Below, in pieces: positions 58,878 to 64,000 of a DNA stretch of 64,000 nucleotides. The number at the start of each line of letters is the position of its first letter. The stretch's first letter is position 1. The stretch is from the NCBI RefSeq assembly GCF_026213295.1, contig NC_079419.1, positions 10,918,300 to 10,982,299 of the forward strand, read 5' to 3'. The notes beneath the pieces are model-generated. The model did no database searches and was not told the DNA's origin. It saw nothing but the letters and a program-made list of their open reading frames with translations. This DNA is from Gadus chalcogrammus (taxonomy: Eukaryota > Chordata > Actinopteri > Gadiformes > Gadidae). A program made the translations under genes and the position numbers.

Positions 58878-59637
58878 TCTCCTCTCTCTCTCCTCTCTCT
58901 TCTCTCTCTCTCTCTCTCTCTCTCCTCTCTCCTCTCTCCTCTCTCTCTCTCTCTCTCTTCCCCCCCCCCCCTCTGTCTCTCCCTCAAGTATCGCACACTG
59001 AAAGCTTTAAGACTTTTACTTTTAGTCTATTATGTTTGGATGACTTTCAAAGGTTCATTCCTCTCTATATGTCCATCAGTTTGTCTCTAACCCTCAGTCT
59101 GTCTGTCTCCATATCCCTCTGTTTCTGTCTGTATCCCCCTATCTGTCCATCTCTATCCCTCTACGTCTGTCTGTCTATCCCTCTACGTCTCTGTTGTCTA
59201 TCCCTCTACGTCTCTCTGTCTGTCTATCCCTCTACGTCTCTCTGTCTGTCTATCCCTCTACGTCTCTGTCTGTCTATCCCTCTACGTCTCTGTCTGTCTA
59301 TCCCTCTACGTCTCTGTCTGTCTATCCCTCTACGTCTCTCTGTCTGTCTATCCTTGTCTGTGTGTCTATCTGTCTCTATCTATCCCTGTCTGTGTGTCTG
59401 TCTCCATCTCTCCTTGTCTGTCAGTCTAAAGTTAAATGCCACTAAGTATAGATCTTCAGTCGCGCCCTCAGAGCCTAACCTTTGACCTTTTGCTTCTCCT
59501 CTCTTGTCCCTCCTCCCATCCGCAACTCCCGCACCCCCCACCTCCTTCCCTTTCTCGTAGTCCTTCTCTCCTCCCTTCCTCTTTCCTACCTCCTGTTCAT
59601 TCATGTACATCCTCCCTCATCCCCCCCCGCCACGCAG

Positions 59638-59912
59638 GCCTGCGGGGGGGTGCCACGCCCGGCCGCTGGTTGGCCACGGAGCAGGAGGCGGAGCAGGGCG
59701 AAGAAGGCCCTGATTGGCTAAACAACGTCTTCACTTCCCTGTTGGGGCTGATGGACCCGGGGGGGAGGGAGAGGAGGAAGACCTTCAGAGCTTGAGCACC
59801 TCACAAGAGGAGGAGGATGAAGAGGAGGAGGAGAAGGAGGACTCGATGAGAGCCAGGGGGGGCAATGGGACCCTGGTCAGAAGGTTGTCATCGTTGGCCT
59901 TCATAACCAATA
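59638..59912 (+). CDS. asph: asph candidate lumenal/terminal exon, copy 2 (frameshifted)
   Basis: Counterpart of 1,162-1,439. Seven G instead of eight after GGACCC shift the frame to a stop at 59,793-59,795. A further C is missing near 59,873. The acidic part is still open in the other frame. Confidence 0.45.
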
Positions 59913-61173
59913 AGCCAGGCTGGCGTCCCATCATGCATTGCTTCTTAAAGCCTGGGTTCTGCTCCCCTCCTCCCAGTGGAGGATGTGGGTCTGTGCTGGG
60001 AGGAACCCTAGCTGGTCTCTAGGGTCCTGAAGTCGTCGACCAGGACCGGCTGGGACGGTCCACTCAGTAGACACTTTGACTCCCTCGCATTCAAGCCTTC
60101 GGTCCTCTTCGATTGTTTTTATTCTCGATCCAACCGGATCTGACCGGTCAAAGACTGCTGGTCCAGAACTATCAGCAGATCACTGGGCTGTGGACGATTG
60201 GCTGTCACTGGGAAGACTGATGAATTGCTGGCATGCTATTGGTGTTTTAGATTGATTTGAACAAGACCGTTGTTGTATGTCATGACTTCCCATGCATCGT
60301 GTGTTTCCAACGGTTCAGTTAGTCCCTCGTTGGTGGAGGTTCTCCTCCACTTTGATCTGATCATGGTGCTGCTCTTTCACAGTACGTTTTACATCCCATA
60401 TTCACATCAAACAGGCATTGATTTTATTTTTACTTCTGTTTAGTTCGACTTCATGTTCTTCCGTACTGTCCATCTGCAGGCGTACCTCACGTTGAGAGCT
60501 CCTCTTGCCTTTTTAAACGTTTCTCTACCATTCTACTACCAGTGGTTACCGTTTGAATCCCATTGACAGGATGAAAGGGTGACTGCCTTTACCAGAAGCA
60601 GCTCTCGTGTCTCAGGTCGCTGTGTGACGCCAGTGTTTAATATTTAAGTCTTCTAGATTATAAACACAACCCCTGAAATGTTGGCGAGCTTTCAACTCCA
60701 TTTGGTCATGGAGCTGACAACTAGCGAAAAGAAACAAAACCGAAGCTCAGGTTCCTCCAGATTTTAGGAGTTTGAAGAGAAAGCAAGCGACAAGCAGCGA
60801 CTGGAGCTTGTCGAATCTTAAAGATTGTGATCTACCTCCCCCAAACTGTTAGTGCCAGGGGTGAGTCAATGCCAGGGGTGAGGCAGTGCCAGGGTTGTGT
60901 CGTGGTTAATGATTTATTTAAGGATCTGATTTTCTGGTTGGTCCTGCTGCTGAGGGAGGGGCCTCTCCATGACCCATGGAGCACCTGGCACTCATGCCAC
61001 GCCCGCGTCACGCCCTACCAGCCACGCCCACCTGATGTGCACAAGAGTGATTTGATTCCTAAGCTCCGTAGCGAAGTTAGCTGATGAGCTTGACCTCACG
61101 ACCCCTCGACCATGACCTCTGTCCGTGACCCTGGTGTCAACTGTCTGTCTTCTTCTGTTCCGTTTAACCTCAG
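59913..61173. other. asph intron, copy 2, nothing recognised
   Basis: Counterpart of 1,440-2,704. Scattered single-base indels relative to that copy; no exon is supported. Confidence 0.6.
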
Positions 61174-61215
61174 ATGAGAAACCGGAGAGTGTGACGGAGA
61201 GAGCAGTTAAAACAG
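61174..61215 (+). CDS. asph: asph cassette exon DEKPESVTERAVKT, copy 2
   Basis: Identical in sequence to 2,705-2,746, including acceptor and donor; phase 1 to 1. Confidence 0.6.
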
Positions 61216-61950
61216 GTACTGGTGCTAACTGGTCTGGTCTATTGCATGGACACTCGTTTGGTTTGGTCTACTGCATGGAGACTGGTTTGGACTGGTCCAG
61301 GCCTCACCACTACCACAGCCTTAAGGAGAGAAAGTGGTCCGTTAAAGTGGTTCCACTGATCTTCTTACAGTTTGGATCTACTAATACGACTCATTTGAGG
61401 ACTGCTTGATGGGTCCTTTTTATAACTCATTAAAAGATGCTTCCTCAGGATCTTGAGCAGTGCTCAAGGACTGAAAGACAACCCAGACCTTATAACATTA
61501 TAAAGACGAGGGCTAGCATGGCCGTCCCCCACTGCAGATTACCCCAACAAAGTTGAACTGCGTCCTGATTGGTTGAGACTTACCCGCTTGAGGGCGTTGG
61601 CCATCGAATCATCGTAACGGACTCAAGGACATCCCATCCACACATGGCCGCCTACCCACTAACCCCCCCACACTAACCAGTGGAGGGTTTCCTGGTTAAC
61701 CCATAAATCCTTAACCAGTGGAGGATTATCTGGTTAACCCAGTAACTCATAACCAGTGGAGGATGTTCTGGTTAACCCAGTAACTCATAACCAGTGGAGG
61801 ATGTTCTGGTTAACCCAGTAACTCATTACCAGTGGAGGATGTTCTGGTTAACCCAGTAACTCATAACCAGTCGATGATGTCAAACCCAGTAACTCGTAAC
61901 CAGTGGAGGATGTCCTGGTAACGCTAAATGGCGGGGTTGTCCTGCTCCAG

Positions 61951-62650
61951 AGACGGCGGGACCCCAGGAGGCGGGGTCCCGGGAGGCGGGACTTAAGCTC
62001 CGTGCGGCTCTGCTGAAGCAGCTGACCCTCATCCACCAGCGCCTGGACGCCAAAAAGATCGCCAAGCTGGCGTTGGCCGAGGTACGGCTGCTCCTTGCCA
62101 AGGAGGAGGAGCAGGAGGAGGCGCAGAGGGACAGCCTTCTGGGTCTGAGGAGAGTGGGGTGGCGGCCCGGGCGAGGGAGAGGGTGGCGGCCCGCCTGCAG
62201 GAGCAGCAGGAGACCATCGAGAGGGAGGAGATGGAGAGGGCTGTGGAGGAACTGAAGGGAGGGAAGGAGAAAAGGGAGGCTGCGGCTGACAAGGGGGATA
62301 AGGAGGTAGGAGAAACAGGTGAGGAGAGGAAAGATCAGCAGCCGCAGCAGGAAGAGGGAGGAGGGGAGAATACCGAAGCAGGAAAGGAGAAGCAGCAGAT
62401 GGAAGGAGGAGGGGAGAATGCTGAAGCGGGAAAGGAGAAGCAGCAGATGGAAGGAGGAGGGGAGAATGCTGAGGCAGGAAAGGAGATTAAAGGGAAGGAG
62501 GAGGGGGGAGGAGAAAGAATAGGAGACGACGACAAGGAGGATGATAAGGAGGAGGTTAAGGAAGTGAAGGAAAAGAAGAAAGTGAGGGGGACAAATAAGA
62601 GGGTTAAAAAAGCAAAGGTTCAGAAATCGGAGAAGGCAAGCAGGAAGTGA
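61951..62650 (+). CDS. asph: asph junctin-like terminal exon, copy 2 (frameshifted)
   Basis: Counterpart of 3,484-4,179. The helix-forming 5' part is intact up to LLGLRRV, where one base is missing (GTGGGGTGG against GTGGAGGTGG). From 62,159 on the second frame is continuous: VAARLQEQQETIEREEMERA, three GGGENAEAGKE-type repeats, KEVKEKKKVRGTNKRVKKAK and KSEKASRK with stop at 62,648-62,650. The two copies thus break at different places and each is whole where the other is broken. Confidence 0.65.
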
Positions 62651-62865
62651 GGTTAGGGGTCAAGCCTATGATTGGTCCAACCGAGGGTGAGCCCCTGGGC
62701 TAAGGGGCGGGAAACCCCCGTTTTATAGTCTTTATGAGCACGTTGGCCGGTAATGTTCCGAGTTCTGACTTCTTTCGCTGACTTTGTTTTGTGACTTTCC
62801 TTTGTTGTGTTGAACCCGGTGAGGTTTGAGATTGTAGCACTGTCGCAATGTTTTTCTTATTTGTC

Positions 62866-62871
62866 AATAAA
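62866..62871 (+). terminator. asph: poly(A) signal of the junctin-like terminal exon, copy 2
   Basis: AATAAA about 215 bp after the stop, followed by GT-rich sequence; same as 4,392-4,397. Confidence 0.6.
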
Positions 62872-63157
62872 GTTTGGATTTGATGTTCTGTGTCCTGTGT
62901 GAAGACTAAAGAGGGTCGAATAGGATGACTTCTCCCCTGACGTCTGTCCATCAGACCAGTATCTTCATGGTAACGGACGTGTTTTGATCTGGTTCCTTCT
63001 GGTTTCAACCGGTCCATGGTCCGCCCGGCAGGGGGAACTCTGGGGGGTGCCTCTGCGTGGAGCGCTTCCTGTGGGTGTGTGAGTGGGCGCACGGTGGGGA
63101 GCCTCCCCACCTGTTCTGTGTTGCCATGTCAACAACTGTGTGCGTCGTCCCGTGTAG

Positions 63158-63253
63158 GCCTGAAGGAGAGTGCCGTCGCCCCGGCAACGAAGATGGAGGC
63201 TGCCGCTCCGGTGGAGCAGCCCGCTGTGGACGCCCCCGCTCCGTCAGACCAAG
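63158..63253 (+). CDS. asph: asph lumenal exon GLKESAVAPAT, copy 2
   Basis: Identical to 4,683-4,778, phase 1 to 1. With the EF-hand exon at 57,454 ending (G), splicing VLL-G-LKES reproduces the ASPH order, which supports colinearity on this side. The duplicated donor follows downstream, about 60 bp away, as in copy 1. Confidence 0.85.
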
Positions 63254-64000
63254 GTACCTGGTACTGTCACTGTAGTAGTACTGCACTAGTACTAGTACTG
63301 CTCATATACTGTAGACTCCGTCAAACCAAGGTACCTGGTACTGTCACTGTAGTAGTACTGTTACTGTAGTACTACTGGACTAGTACTGCTCATAAAAGGT
63401 AGACTCCCCATCATACAACAATACTGTTACTTTAGTAGTACTAGTACTGCTCATTGTAGACCCGGTACTGTACTATTACTGCTAATTATTCTGCCTAATA
63501 TAATGTAGACGCAAAGCTAACAGGTAAGCTTTACTAGCTGATTAGCCTGCAGTAAGCTAACACTTTAGCTAACTTAGCTAACTGATTAGCCTGCAGTAAG
63601 CTAACACTTTAGCTAACTTAGCTAACTGATTAGCCTGCAGTAAGCTAACACTTTAGCTAATTGATTAGCCTGCAGTAAGCTAATACATTGGCTAACTGCA
63701 GGCAAATCCCCTCCAACTGTTTGGTGCCATAAAAAGACCCGGTGAGGTCCCTCCTGGCAGGGTTGAAACTGGGCTCCTGACCCGTACTGTACCAGTGGTC
63801 GTGAGGCAGTGTGTATCAGGGTGTAGTACAGCAGCGTGTTTCAGGCTGTAGTACAGCAGCGTGTATCAGGGTGTAGTACAGCAGCGTGTATCAGGGTGTA
63901 GTACAGCAGCGTGTATCAGGGTGTAGTACAGCAGTGTGTATCAGGGTGTAGTACAGCAGCGTGTATCAGGGTGTAGTACAGCAGCGTGTATCAGGGTGTA
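63254..64000. repeat. asph intron minisatellites, copy 2
   Basis: The same GTAGTACTG, GATTAGCCTGCAGTAAGC and GTGTAGTACAGCAG repeats as at 4,779-5,522. The array continues past the window end. Confidence 0.9.

Larger units (their letters stand above)
49951..64000 (+). other. asph: asph locus, 3'-copy: 5' end of the gene through lumenal exons (gene-level span)
   Basis: Three alternative first exons, all ending in phase 1, can join one transmembrane exon. A 15-residue cassette, an EF-hand-like exon and lumenal exons follow and continue past the window edge. The product is a type II ER/SR membrane protein: junctin/junctate isoforms organise calcium release and store-operated entry, and the full-length enzyme hydroxylates Asp/Asn in EGF domains (family knowledge). 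From 58,344 on the sequence repeats bases 1-5,522. Confidence 0.9.
58344..64000 (+). repeat. second copy of bases 1-5,522 (large duplication)
   Basis: The sequence aligns end to end with 1-5,522, including exons, introns and minisatellites. Differences are mainly 1-3 bp indels in homopolymers or short repeats, a few substitutions, and a longer CT microsatellite here (58,800-58,965). It runs off the window end inside the GTGTAGTACAGCAG array. Confidence 0.98.

Noticed and set aside
58344..64000. A second, diverged asph paralogue
   Set aside because: Introns and minisatellites match almost base for base; true ancient paralogues would not keep intronic repeats.

Overview
The window is vertebrate and almost certainly teleost genomic DNA. 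It has intron-rich genes, fish-type transposons (Harbinger, hAT miniature elements, RTE/L1-type LINE pieces, a V-SINE-like SINE) and an extreme load of micro- and minisatellites. The repeat load would fit a cod-like (gadiform) fish, but that is only an inference. Three genes are recognisable from short conserved protein blocks joined by phase-compatible splice sites: asph (aspartate beta-hydroxylase/junctin/junctate locus, + strand), chd7 (chromodomain helicase 7, - strand) and ttpa (alpha-tocopherol transfer protein, + strand). All three map to 8q12 in human, so the neighbourhood is conserved.

Layout. 1-8.95 kb: lumenal exons of asph, rich in glutamate. 8.95-11.28 kb: probable 3' UTR. 11.28-13.5 kb: L1-type LINE 3' end carrying a nested Harbinger element with intact inverted repeats and a 3-bp target duplication. 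13.7-18.5 kb: a satellite of ~45-50 bp units with tRNA-like modules embedded in it. 18.5-24.2 kb: interspersed repeats, telomere-like tandem repeats and a LINE. 24.2-38.6 kb: 3' UTR and 16 coding segments of chd7, running right to left. 38,925-39,024: exactly 100 N. 39.0-41.8 kb: nested repeats. 41.9-45.7 kb: the last three exons of ttpa, with a large AT-rich, transposon-filled intron. 45.7-49.7 kb: mostly empty intergenic sequence. 49.9-64 kb: asph again, with three alternative first exons, the transmembrane exon, an EF-hand-like exon, and then lumenal exons that repeat bases 1-5,522.

The most important structural observation is that 58,344-64,000 is a near-identical second copy of 1-5,522. 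The 100-N gap also cuts chd7 (everything before the region after the helicase is missing) and is followed by a ttpa that lacks its first exons. The simplest reading is two overlapping contigs joined in the wrong order or an uncollapsed duplicate; the natural order would be ttpa - asph - chd7. Frameshifts occur in chd7, ttpa and asph, and each asph copy breaks at different places. This points to residual consensus indels rather than dead genes.

The most interesting biological pattern is that tandem repeats in these genes repeatedly start at, or include, an exon end and its splice donor. This gives arrays of duplicate 5' splice sites in chd7 (three introns) and asph (one), with further donor-adjacent minisatellites in chd7. 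Functionally, asph here encodes a single-pass ER/SR membrane protein of junctin/junctate type, with calcium-binding and charged lumenal segments. No hydroxylase catalytic exons were recognised in the window. ttpa encodes a CRAL-TRIO lipid carrier and chd7 a nucleosome remodeller; nothing suggests that the three work together beyond conserved synteny.
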